From: Caryophanales bacterium UBA6259
GTDB taxonomy: Bacteria; Bacillota; Bacilli; Tepidibacillales; Tepidibacillaceae
Assembly: GCA_002441135.1 (NCBI GenBank)
Contig: DJVJ01000051.1
Coordinates: forward strand, 14,563-78,562
DNA length: 64,000 bases
Direction: 5' to 3'
Below the pieces are notes generated by a model that was given only the letters and a program-made list of their open reading frames with translations, searched no databases and had not been told where the DNA came from. The number at the start of each line of letters is the position of its first letter. Positions within the stretch are counted from its first letter, which is position 1. Below, in pieces: positions 1 through 8,443 of the stretch. The translations under genes were made by a program, and so were the position numbers.

Positions 1-1
1 A

Positions 2-1279
2 TTAAATAAAATAGGGCAATTTAGACGTGTAAGAACATTACCTATTTATGGTGGACAGGAAATTGGCAGACAGCTTCGATCATTAAAAAAGAATCCACAT
101 ATCATTGTTGCAACACCAGGAAGATTTATGGATCATATGAGAAGAAAGACTATCCGTCTTGATAACATTAAGATGGTTGTTTTAGATGAAGCGGATGAAA
201 TGTTAAATATGGGATTTGTTGAGGATATTGAGTTAATCCTAAAGGAAATTCCAGCAGAAAGACAAACATTGCTATTTTCAGCAACCATGCCAAAGCCAAT
301 TCAAACTTTAGCGCAGAAATTTATGAGAGAACCACAATATATTTCTGTAAAAACTAAGGAAGTCACTGTTCCAAGTATTGAACAGCAATATATGGAAGTG
401 CCTGAGAAACAAAAATTTGATGTACTTACACGAATGTTAGACATTCAATCACCAGAGTTAGCAATTATTTTTGGTAGAACAAAACGAAGAGTGGATGAGC
501 TTTCTGAAGCATTAAACGTGAGAGGCTATGCAGCAGAAGGAATACATGGTGACTTAAGTCAAAGTAAACGTGATTCTGTAATGAGAAAATTTAAAGAAGG
601 CACCATTGAAATATTAGTTGCTACAGACGTTGCAGCAAGAGGATTAGATATTAGTGGTGTTACTCATGTATATAACTTTGACATTCCGCAAGACCCTGAA
701 AGCTATGTTCACCGTATTGGAAGAACAGGACGTGCTGGAAAAACGGGTATTGCCATTACCTTTGTAACATCTCGAGAGATCAGTCATTTGAAAACCATAG
801 AAAACATCACAAATCGTAAGATGGTAAGAAAACAGGTTCCTTCCATGTCTGAAGCGATCGAAGGAAAACAACGTTTAGCTGTGGAAACTTTGTTAGAAGT
901 CATGGCACAAGGCAACTATCAGGATTATAAGAATATTGCAGAAGAATTGTTAGAGGAGCACGATTCTGTTACTTTACTTTCTGTTGCAATCAAACTTTTA
1001 ACTAAGGAACCAAATGAAACTCCTGTAAGTCTGACAGACGAAATGCCTTTACGTATCAAAAAGGAAAAGAATAGGAACTTTAGAGATAACAATAGAGGCG
1101 GTAGCAGAGAAGGAAATAGAGATGGTAATAGAGACCGTAGAAAAGATGGTCGAAGCAGAGATTATAAAGGTAGAGATAAGGAAAAAGGAAAAGACAGAGA
1201 TAAAAATCAGGATCAAAAAAGCAAACCATTCTACGAAAACAAAAATAAGAAAAGAAATAAAAAAGTACAAACTGTTTAA
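2..1279 (+). CDS. cshA: DEAD-box RNA helicase, 3' part (CshA-type)
   Basis: This is an ATP-dependent RNA helicase of the DEAD-box family, cut by the left window edge; 425 codons are visible and the frame is open from base 2. Motif Ib (TPGR) precedes the first in-window ATG at 128, so that ATG is internal. The DEAD box lies in VLDEADEML, SAT in LFSATMP, and motif VI in HRIGRTGRAG. The tail of about 75 residues is rich in R, G, K and D, as in RNA-binding tails of CshA-like helicases, and there is no DbpA-type RNA-binding domain. Members of this group act in RNA decay, ribosome assembly and cold adaptation. The exact paralogue (CshA versus CshB) is inferred. Confidence 0.9.
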   Translation, partial: LNKIGQFRRVRTLPIYGGQEIGRQLRSLKKNPHIIVATPGRFMDHMRRKTIRLDNIKMVVLDEADEMLNMGFVEDIELILKEIPAERQTLLFSATMPKPIQTLAQKFMREPQYISVKTKEVTVPSIEQQYMEVPEKQKFDVLTRMLDIQSPELAIIFGRTKRRVDELSEALNVRGYAAEGIHGDLSQSKRDSVMRKFKEGTIEILVATDVAARGLDISGVTHVYNFDIPQDPESYVHRIGRTGRAGKTGIAITFVTSREISHLKTIENITNRKMVRKQVPSMSEAIEGKQRLAVETLLEVMAQGNYQDYKNIAEELLEEHDSVTLLSVAIKLLTKEPNETPVSLTDEMPLRIKKEKNRNFRDNNRGGSREGNRDGNRDRRKDGRSRDYKGRDKEKGKDRDKNQDQKSKPFYENKNKKRNKKVQTV

Positions 1280-1290
1280 TTATTGAATAA

Positions 1291-1330
1291 AAAAGAAGGT
1301 GGATAAATTGTATCCACCTTCTTTTATTTT
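1291..1330 (+). terminator. Intrinsic terminator after the DEAD-box helicase
   Basis: A perfect 15-bp stem (arms 1291-1305 and 1311-1325) with a 5-nt loop begins 11 bases after the helicase stop. The right arm ends in a T-rich run and the left arm in an A-rich run, so it may work in both directions and also serve the convergent gene on the minus strand. Confidence 0.9.
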
Positions 1331-1339
1331 ACTTTATAG

Positions 1340-1362
1340 ACTTGGAGATAAGCCAAGTTTTT
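1340..1362. repeat. Dispersed hairpin repeat, copy 1
   Basis: The arms ACTTGG and CCAAGT are followed by a T-run. About 30 bases here, from TATAGACTTGG through AAGCCAAGTTTTTCTA, are nearly identical to a second intergenic copy at 15971-16001. It sits between the convergent helicase and 5'-nucleotidase genes and could act as a second terminator. Confidence 0.6.
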
Positions 1363-1404
1363 CTAATAGACCAAAATGATAAAAGTTGCATTGAAAAGTA
1401 TATC

Positions 1405-2934
1405 TTAAAATGGCAAACAGGTTTTTTGGGTAAATTTTTGGTCTGTTTTTATTAATGGGATACTCCAGCCTTCCTTATGGACAGTAATGGGAGAATGATG
1501 CTTTATATAGTAAATAACCATATCATTATCCTTTAACTGATATTTAGTGAGCAGCTGTCCTTTTTTTAGGCTTCTATATTGATGGCCACCTTCATACATA
1601 AGCTGATTTAATACAACGGTATAGGTTTGTTCAGGATTTAATGCAATCCCGTTAACATAAACGTGACTAATTTTAGGGTTTATCTGCTCAGAGAAAGTAT
1701 AAACAAAATTTAAACCAGTAATTTGAATTAGTCCACCAACCCGCTTCGTAACATCTTGGTTAATTTGGTTTAGAATCGATTGTTCAAGAGCTTCTAAGAT
1801 ATCCTTTCCTTTTAATAAAACCTTATATACCTTAGATCCATGAGGGATAAAGTTGGTTATCTCTTCCCTTGTGACATACCCTGATGGAATCGTCAAACCA
1901 AATCCTCTTCCAGGAAGGATAGAGATTTCACTCCTAGTCATTTTTCGAAGGACATTCCCGATAAATGTATCAATTGGAGATTCTGACTTATAGCTTCGTA
2001 CTAATGGAGAATGACTGTATCCAATAACTTCATTTAATTCATTTTCATAGAGAATTCGAGTATCATTTAACATTTGCTCGATTTTTAGGTCGGGCTCTAT
2101 TTTTTCTGGAAGGATAGGTATAATTCTACCTTTGTGTTTGACGATTTTCCCTTGTCTTAATAGAAGCTTTAGCATACCAAGACCTGAAAAATAAGGTGTG
2201 GTTTGTGCAATAATCACACCATTAACAATTTTAGTCGGTTGAGGATCATGACTATGACCTCCAATAATAATATCAATATTTTTCACCTGTTTTGCCAATT
2301 CCTCATCTACTTCTGAACCAAGATGGGAGAGAATTAAAATAAGTTCGACACCTTGTTTTTTAATTTCTGTTAAGTCTCTCTCGATTTTCTGGAAATCTAA
2401 TTCATATTTGGCCCCTTTAATATTTTTCCTAGATGTGGTTTCTGGTGTTAAATGATAGGTGAGTCCATAGATGGCTACAGTGGTAGAATGGAACTTTTTT
2501 AACAAATAAGCCTTTCCTAATAACGGACTTAAGGTAAATTCATCAAGGAGGTTAGCCGCTAAAAGTGGGAATTTAGCAGCTTTACTTAGCTTTTTTAGCT
2601 GTCCTAGGCCATAGTCAATATCATGATTTCCGGGAGTCATTGCATCATAATGGAGACTATTCATTGCAATAAGAGGCAATTTTCCCTTTGTTTTGTTGGC
2701 AATCATCGAATCACTGAAGGAATCTCCAGAATCCAATAATAGGACATGTGGATATTTTTCTCGATACTTTTTTACTAGAGTGGCTAAATAACTAAAACCA
2801 CCAACAATGGTTGGATGGTCGGTGCTACACCATTTAAGCTGTGTAGAAAAATCCTTATTTAAAGTGAAGCTAGGAAATAATTGGCAATGGCTATCACTCG
2901 TATAGAGAATAACCAGCTCTTCGAATTCATGCAT
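1405..2934 (-). CDS. yunD: Bifunctional metallophosphatase/5'-nucleotidase (YunD-like)
   Basis: A 509-residue protein with the calcineurin-like metallophosphatase domain first and the 5'-nucleotidase C-terminal domain second. Metal-binding motifs are visible in order: a D-S-H site near residue 14, GDSFSDS, GNHDIDYG, LSHLG and GGHSHD. These coordinate the two-metal centre that hydrolyses nucleoside 5'-monophosphates and related phosphoesters. No signal peptide or lipobox is present, so it should be cytosolic like B. subtilis YunD and unlike the secreted UshA/YfkN enzymes. The ribosome binding site AAGGAG precedes the ATG. It is convergent with the helicase gene. The substrate is not determined by sequence. 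Confidence 0.85.
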   Translation of the reverse strand: MHEFEELVILYTSDSHCQLFPSFTLNKDFSTQLKWCSTDHPTIVGGFSYLATLVKKYREKYPHVLLLDSGDSFSDSMIANKTKGKLPLIAMNSLHYDAMTPGNHDIDYGLGQLKKLSKAAKFPLLAANLLDEFTLSPLLGKAYLLKKFHSTTVAIYGLTYHLTPETTSRKNIKGAKYELDFQKIERDLTEIKKQGVELILILSHLGSEVDEELAKQVKNIDIIIGGHSHDPQPTKIVNGVIIAQTTPYFSGLGMLKLLLRQGKIVKHKGRIIPILPEKIEPDLKIEQMLNDTRILYENELNEVIGYSHSPLVRSYKSESPIDTFIGNVLRKMTRSEISILPGRGFGLTIPSGYVTREEITNFIPHGSKVYKVLLKGKDILEALEQSILNQINQDVTKRVGGLIQITGLNFVYTFSEQINPKISHVYVNGIALNPEQTYTVVLNQLMYEGGHQYRSLKKGQLLTKYQLKDNDMVIYYIKHHSPITVHKEGWSIPLIKTDQKFTQKTCLPF

Positions 2935-3136
2935 AGAAAATCTCCTTAATAAAGTGGGATATACTGGTATAATATGCTATAATCAACTTTATGGTTAAAT
3001 AAAGAATACTTACTTATAAAACAAGAAAAAATAGTGTAATATAGTGAAGATGGATAGAAAAAAATGCTCTTTTGTGATATTATTTACAATTAAATTGTGT
3101 TTAATTACCAAAGTTCAATTTTAGAAGGGTGATACA

Positions 3137-4804
3137 ATGGAAGAGAAAAATAGCTCATCTAATTTTATAAGAAATATTATTATAGAGGATTTAGAGAGTG
3201 GAAAGCATGATTCAATCATTACTCGCTTTCCGCCAGAGCCCAATGGTTACGCGCATATTGGTCATGCAAAATCGATTGTATTAAATTTTGATTTGGCGAA
3301 TGAGTTTAAGGGGGCAAGCAATCTTCGCTTTGATGATACTAACCCACTTAAAGAGGATCAAGAATATGTAGATTCAATTAAAGAGGATGTTGCTTGGCTT
3401 GGTTATCAGTGGGATAATCTGTTTTTTGCCTCTGATTATTTTGAAGAAATGTATCAACGCGCTATAATCCTCATTAAAAAGGGATTAGCATATGTAGATG
3501 ATTTATCTGTTGAGGAGATTCGTCAGACACGCGGAACTGCGCAAGGTGAAGGAAAAGAAAGTCCTTACCGTAATCGTTCCATCGAAGAAAATCTAGCGTT
3601 ATTTGAAAAAATGCGCAATGGCGAATTTAAAGATGGAGAAAAGGTATTACGAGCAAAAATTGATATGGCATCTCCCAATATTATTATGAGGGACCCTGTT
3701 CTTTATCGAATTGCTCATGCGACACATCATAATACTGGTGACAAATGGTGTATCTATCCAATGTATGATTATGCTCATCCGTTAGAGGATGCCATTGAGG
3801 GAGTAACTCATTCTCTTTGTACATTAGAGTTTGAAGACCATCGCCCACTATATGACTGGGTAGTTAGAGAAACAGAAATGGAGCATCAGCCAAGACAGAT
3901 TGAGTTTGCTAGATTAAATATAACGAATACTGTTATGAGTAAACGTAAGCTGAAACAGCTAGTGGATGAAAATCGAGTGGACGGTTGGGATGATCCTAGA
4001 ATGCCTACTGTTTCTGGTTTGCGTAGAAGAGGATATACTCCTGAAGCAATTCGTACTTTTATTCGAGAAATAGGAGTATCGAAAAGCAACAGTACTGTGG
4101 ATTCCCAAATGCTAGAGCATTTTATTCGCGAGGATCTAAAGCTAAAAGCACCTCGAACTATGGGGGTATTGAAGCCGTTAAAGGTGGTTATCACCAACTA
4201 TCCAGAGGGCGAAATAGAATGGCTTGATGCTGAAGTAAACTCAGAAAATCCAGAGATGGGTATGAGAAAAATCCCATTTTCCAGAGAAATTTATATTGAA
4301 CAAGATGACTTCATGGAGAACCCACCAAGTAAATACCATCGATTATTCCCTGGTAATGAGGTTCGATTAAAGCATGCTTATTTTATTCAATGCAATGATG
4401 TAATTAAGAATGATGCTGGTGAGGTTATTGAGCTTCATTGCACCTATGACCCAGAAACCAAGAGTGGTAGTGGATTTACTGGCCGAAAAGTAAAAGGAAC
4501 CATTCATTGGATAGAAGCAACAAGTGCATTATCAGCAGAATTTAGATTATATGAACCATTAGTTCTTGATTTAGAGGAAGAGGAATTAGAAGGAGATAGC
4601 AAGAGTTTCCTTGATCGATTAAATCCAGATTCTATGGAAGTAGTCGAAGGTTTTGTTGAACCAAACATGAAGGATGCAAAACCTCAGGACAAATTCCAAT
4701 TCTTTAGACACGGGTATTTTAACGTAGACCCTAAGCATAGTACAGAAGAAAAGCTAGTATTTAATCGTATTGTTTCCTTAAAAAGCTCTTTCAAAGTTGA
4801 CTAA
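3137..4804 (+). CDS. glnS: Glutaminyl-tRNA synthetase
   Basis: This class I aminoacyl-tRNA synthetase of 555 residues charges tRNA-Gln directly with glutamine. The HIGH signature is at residues 40-43 in a proline-rich context typical of GlnRS/GluRS. The second signature is MSKRK at 267-271, which is the GlnRS form rather than the bacterial GluRS form. The length and the two C-terminal beta-barrel domains match bacterial GlnRS, and no YqeY extension is present. The ATG has AAGGGTGAT upstream. No T-box leader was found in the 200-bp upstream gap. Most Bacillales make Gln-tRNA by the Glu-tRNA amidotransferase route, so the gene is notable. It appears to be transcribed alone and ends at a strong terminator. 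Confidence 0.95.
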   Translation: MEEKNSSSNFIRNIIIEDLESGKHDSIITRFPPEPNGYAHIGHAKSIVLNFDLANEFKGASNLRFDDTNPLKEDQEYVDSIKEDVAWLGYQWDNLFFASDYFEEMYQRAIILIKKGLAYVDDLSVEEIRQTRGTAQGEGKESPYRNRSIEENLALFEKMRNGEFKDGEKVLRAKIDMASPNIIMRDPVLYRIAHATHHNTGDKWCIYPMYDYAHPLEDAIEGVTHSLCTLEFEDHRPLYDWVVRETEMEHQPRQIEFARLNITNTVMSKRKLKQLVDENRVDGWDDPRMPTVSGLRRRGYTPEAIRTFIREIGVSKSNSTVDSQMLEHFIREDLKLKAPRTMGVLKPLKVVITNYPEGEIEWLDAEVNSENPEMGMRKIPFSREIYIEQDDFMENPPSKYHRLFPGNEVRLKHAYFIQCNDVIKNDAGEVIELHCTYDPETKSGSGFTGRKVKGTIHWIEATSALSAEFRLYEPLVLDLEEEELEGDSKSFLDRLNPDSMEVVEGFVEPNMKDAKPQDKFQFFRHGYFNVDPKHSTEEKLVFNRIVSLKSSFKVD

Positions 4805-4809
4805 TATAT

Positions 4810-4850
4810 AAGGCTGCACTTGGTTTATATGACCTAGCGCAGCCTTTTTA
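4810..4850 (+). terminator. Intrinsic terminator after glnS
   Basis: The arms AAGGCTGC (4810-4817) and GCAGCCTT (4839-4846) enclose a 21-nt loop and run into a T-stretch, six bases after the glnS stop. Confidence 0.8.
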
Positions 4851-4878
4851 ATCGAATTGAAAAGTATAAAGTTAAGGA

Positions 4879-5736
4879 TCAGTAGTTAAGTTTATCTTTA
4901 ATAAATTGGGGTAAATGGAATGTGCTTTTCAAAACATCCTCATTCACATAGCGGGCATTCTTGTTAAATTGCTCTGGATTCATCACGGTACTGTATTTTT
5001 TTGATCCGATTGTTAAGCTTAGGAGTCCACCGGGATAGGTTGGTATTGTAGCAGTATATAAATATGTAAAAGGGAATAGGCTACTCACATGGTCATAGGT
5101 TTGCTGTAAAATATTTAAATGGAAAAATGGTGAACCGCTCTGACAAACCATGATACCGTCATCCTTTAATGCTTGATGAATATTGCGATAAAAGCTTAAT
5201 TCAAATAAATTCTTTGATGAATCATTTGAATCAAAGGAGTCCACAATAATTACATCGTAGTGATTTTTGTGCTGCTTTACAAATTCCACGCCATCTTGAA
5301 AGATGAAATTAATTCTTGAATCAGAAAGATTACCCGAAACCTCCTGCAAATCCGATTTACATACTTTTACGACAAGCTCATCAATTTCTACTAAATCAAT
5401 AGATTCAACCTGAGGATACTTTATGACTTCCCTTGCAACACCTAGGTCTCCACCGCCAATAATCAAAATCTGCTTTGGTTCTGGATGGAAGTTTAACGGA
5501 ATATGAGAGATCATTTCATTAAAAATATAGCCATCCACGGATGTAGTTTGAACAGCTCCATTTAGAACAAGCATTTTGCCAAAATCAAAAGTATCTACAA
5601 TCATTACGTGCTGAAAAGGAGATTGCTCAGCGTATATTATGTCTTTAATCCGATAACTTAGTTTTAAATTCTCCAGTTCGTTCTCGGTAAGCCACAGTTC
5701 ACCGTTTTTCACTTTAATGTACTTAGAATCTTCCAT
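4879..5736 (-). CDS. Divergent aminopropyltransferase (spermidine synthase paralogue)
   Basis: A 285-residue member of the polyamine aminopropyltransferase family, which transfers an aminopropyl group from decarboxylated SAM to an amine. The SAM-binding glycine loop is GGGD at 94-97, and the acidic pair of the catalytic loop is kept as D166-S-F-D169. Compared with the canonical SpeE at 33128-33958, several active-site positions differ. The DEFVYHEM segment reads DGYIFNEM, so the conserved tyrosine is phenylalanine 72 and its neighbour histidine is asparagine. The PVGPA tail of the catalytic loop is also lost. The frame is intact, with an AAAGGAG site. It may use a different amine acceptor or be weakly active; the function is unproven. 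Confidence 0.75.
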   Translation of the reverse strand: MEDSKYIKVKNGELWLTENELENLKLSYRIKDIIYAEQSPFQHVMIVDTFDFGKMLVLNGAVQTTSVDGYIFNEMISHIPLNFHPEPKQILIIGGGDLGVAREVIKYPQVESIDLVEIDELVVKVCKSDLQEVSGNLSDSRINFIFQDGVEFVKQHKNHYDVIIVDSFDSNDSSKNLFELSFYRNIHQALKDDGIMVCQSGSPFFHLNILQQTYDHVSSLFPFTYLYTATIPTYPGGLLSLTIGSKKYSTVMNPEQFNKNARYVNEDVLKSTFHLPQFIKDKLNY

Positions 5737-5854
5737 TAAACAAACTCCTTTTGAATTTTATTGTGTCACTCTGGATGTTATAAACTATTAATATCTCTTA
5801 TTGTATCAAATACGAAAAACGGATACTATAATTTTCATATCGATTAAAAAAAGA

Positions 5855-5883
5855 AAAGTCCAGCTTAATCAAAACTGGACTTT
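5855..5883 (-). terminator. Terminator overlapping the dynamin gene 3' end
   Basis: On the minus strand, arms of 9 bp (AAAGTCCAG / CTGGACTTT) surround the stop codon region and run into a T-rich tract at 5842-5854. The upstream arm (5875-5883) lies inside the last codons of the dynamin-like gene. Confidence 0.75.
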
Positions 5884-8225
5884 AGCTCTTCTACCTGTTG
5901 GTAGTGCTCTTTTGATTTTACTTCTACTTGACTCATCACAGAAACCATCTTATCTAGGGATGCCTCTTCAAGATGCTTGTCTTGTACAGCGTCTACTAAA
6001 TCCCCTCTAAACTTCTCTAAATAAACATGAAGTTCTTTAAAATATTGCTCCATTTGAGTCCATATTTCGGTTTCTACATATTGCTGTAAAGTGTGTTCTA
6101 ACTCACTATGCTTATCACCAATTTCTGATAATACCTTATACCCGATTGATTTTAAGTCCACTTTAAACACATCTTCTGTGTATGTAAAGGTTTCCTTCTT
6201 TTCAGTTAGCCATAATGTATACCACTTTCTTTTTGTTTTTGTCCCAAGCTTAAGCTCTTTATTGTTTCTAATAGAAGCCGATTGAAATTTAGAAAAATCC
6301 AAATGAATGGAATGAACCTTAGGTTGAGCAAAAGCAATTTGAACATGAAACACTTCATTAATTCGTTCTGCTGCAGCTTGAAGAATTGGCCCAATTTGAT
6401 CCGTTATATTCTGCCATAGCAGCTTTTCGACTTTGTTAATTTCTTTGGTAGAGGTTTCCTGGATAGAGAATGCAAAAGGCTTTAGAACTCCACCAATTGC
6501 GTCGTATAGCTCTGAAACAAATTGCTTTGCATCTTCTTCATTATCAAACTCACTGAAACCATTTGGGTCAATGCTAATATCCGTTTTACGATCCTGATTA
6601 AAGGAGTTAATAAATTCTGTAAAAATAGGGCTCGAGGTATTGTAACCAATATTTTGGAAAAGAGCACCTTCCTGCTCTTCCTTCCAAAATAGTTCTTTAA
6701 TTTTTTCATCAAGTAGTGGCTTTGTTTCCTCAAAGAGTTCTCTAAATTGAGTCTTCAGCAGCTCAATTGATTTCGTCGCTCTTTCTTTAGAAAGATTCTT
6801 TGCCTGATTAACCTGCTCAATATCTTTCTCTAAGGAACGAATATGTTCCTTTAGCAACTCAATGTCGGCCCTAATTGCATTATATCTTAAGCCAAGGGAA
6901 TCAATCATTTGCTTATCATAATATAGCATTTTGTCTAAAGCAGACATTACACTAATATAAGAAGCCTCTCTAGATGATTTATATATCACTTGATCTAATG
7001 GGGCTTCAAAAAGACTTTCTCGCCATAAGTCATTTGCACTTTCCTCTACTTCTCTAACATCATCAATTAGGCGGTGCCATCTTTTACCTAATGCCTCATC
7101 GCCAAAATCCTGTACCCAGCTGTTCTCTTGATAATTAGGGAGCTTTCCATTTCTCATCAGCTCAGTAATTGCTCGTGCAGAAAGGTACGCATATCTGCTA
7201 GATACTGGGAAGATTTTTGTGGAATCAAGCTGCTGTTCAAACAATTGGTTAGCAATAAAATCCTTTAGATCGTCTTCATTCATTCCATTTCGGTCACGCT
7301 GATCAAATTTGTTTACCAGTACATACAAATTATTGTTGTTATTTTCTAGAACGTCAAACAAAGATTCGCGGACCTCTGCATCAGCTTCTGCATTAAGCTG
7401 TGTATAATCAAGAACTGCTAATACTGCAGATGCCTTTGTTAATTGATCATCAAGGATTTCCTTTAAATATTTGGCTCCAGCTTCATTTGGTCCGGGAGTA
7501 TCAATTAGAGTGAATCGCCCTTGCCCTGATAAATCCGCATTTTTTAAATGTAAGAATTCAATTTCAATCACAGGAAACTCATCAATGCCTTTATAGGCAA
7601 TTAACGGTGATTCAATCGATAATGTATCACAAATTCGTGAAATATCATTTAACTTTTTTAGAAAAAGATAAATAGGCTCAGTGCCTATAATTTCTGATTC
7701 CCTAAAGGTTAGTGAATCATGTAAAATATCGTAGACTAATTCTCGGCTTCCCTCTGTGGACAATAATTTATAATCCTCAAGTTTTCCGATTTGACTAAGT
7801 TCATTTATTTTGTTTTTAATACGATATAAAGATTGCTGGAATGGCTCTGCTTTTCGGAAGATTAATCGTGGGGTTCTAATGCCAGGCTCATGACGAATTA
7901 AGGTTGGGAGTGTCGTCATTGGCTGGTTGCGACTTGGCAAAACCTCTGTTCCAACGATTGCGTTAATTGTGGTTGATTTTCCCGCCTTCATTGTACCCAC
8001 TACTGCTAAGGTCATTTCTAAGCGGTTTACCTTTTGTATTTCATCCTGAAGTGTCTCTATCCATTGCCCTACGTCTTCCTTATCTAAATTTCTCTTTAGG
8101 TTGTCCTCTTTTCCGCTCTTAAGGAGGTCTTTGGTACTGGATAATTCAGTCAAGAAATTCCGCTGGTATTGAAGTAATTCAATAACCCTTCTTCTTGTAT
8201 AATCATCAACTTGTTTAATCAACAA
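5865..8225 (-). CDS. Bacterial dynamin-like GTPase
   Basis: A 786-residue large GTPase of the dynamin superfamily. The G1 loop GTMKAGKS is at residues 77-84, G3 DTPG near residue 240, and G4 NKFD near 310. A long helical region from roughly 430 to 510 and a C-terminal helical bundle follow, as in bacterial dynamin-like proteins that remodel or surveil membranes. It holds one GTPase unit, unlike B. subtilis DynA with two fused units. The start is TTG, chosen because AGGAGG lies 6-7 bases upstream. The gene is monocistronic, with its own terminator, upstream of the aminopropyltransferase paralogue on the same strand. Its physiological role is unknown; membrane stress or phage protection is only a family-based possibility. 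Confidence 0.85.
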   Translation of the reverse strand: MLIKQVDDYTRRRVIELLQYQRNFLTELSSTKDLLKSGKEDNLKRNLDKEDVGQWIETLQDEIQKVNRLEMTLAVVGTMKAGKSTTINAIVGTEVLPSRNQPMTTLPTLIRHEPGIRTPRLIFRKAEPFQQSLYRIKNKINELSQIGKLEDYKLLSTEGSRELVYDILHDSLTFRESEIIGTEPIYLFLKKLNDISRICDTLSIESPLIAYKGIDEFPVIEIEFLHLKNADLSGQGRFTLIDTPGPNEAGAKYLKEILDDQLTKASAVLAVLDYTQLNAEADAEVRESLFDVLENNNNNLYVLVNKFDQRDRNGMNEDDLKDFIANQLFEQQLDSTKIFPVSSRYAYLSARAITELMRNGKLPNYQENSWVQDFGDEALGKRWHRLIDDVREVEESANDLWRESLFEAPLDQVIYKSSREASYISVMSALDKMLYYDKQMIDSLGLRYNAIRADIELLKEHIRSLEKDIEQVNQAKNLSKERATKSIELLKTQFRELFEETKPLLDEKIKELFWKEEQEGALFQNIGYNTSSPIFTEFINSFNQDRKTDISIDPNGFSEFDNEEDAKQFVSELYDAIGGVLKPFAFSIQETSTKEINKVEKLLWQNITDQIGPILQAAAERINEVFHVQIAFAQPKVHSIHLDFSKFQSASIRNNKELKLGTKTKRKWYTLWLTEKKETFTYTEDVFKVDLKSIGYKVLSEIGDKHSELEHTLQQYVETEIWTQMEQYFKELHVYLEKFRGDLVDAVQDKHLEEASLDKMVSVMSQVEVKSKEHYQQVEELKSSFD

Positions 8226-8443
8226 ATTTAGCCTCCTTGTACCATAATAGTCTATTTATAGTGTATCTTTATTAAAAGAATCAATATATAGTAGTAAATA
8301 TCTAAATCTAGCAAAAATTTACTCCAATAGACATAGTAAAATAGAAGGATTTTTTTAGGGGCTACAAAATAATGCCTACTTATAATACACTGAAGATAGA
8401 GTTACAATGGATAGTTTCATAGAGGCTAGAAGGAGGCAGAAGA

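Noticed and set aside
2935..3136. T-box leader upstream of glnS
   Set aside because: No AGGGTGGNACCGCG-type T-box sequence or linked terminator is present; the asnB upstream region was also negative.
3886..4197. Minus-strand frame inside glnS
   Set aside because: It lies wholly within a well-supported gene and its sequence has no protein-family features.
3137..4804. Glutamyl-tRNA synthetase as the identity of this gene
   Set aside because: The MSKRK signature, the length and the beta-barrel C-terminal region fit GlnRS; bacterial GluRS has a helical anticodon-binding domain and a KLSKR-type motif.
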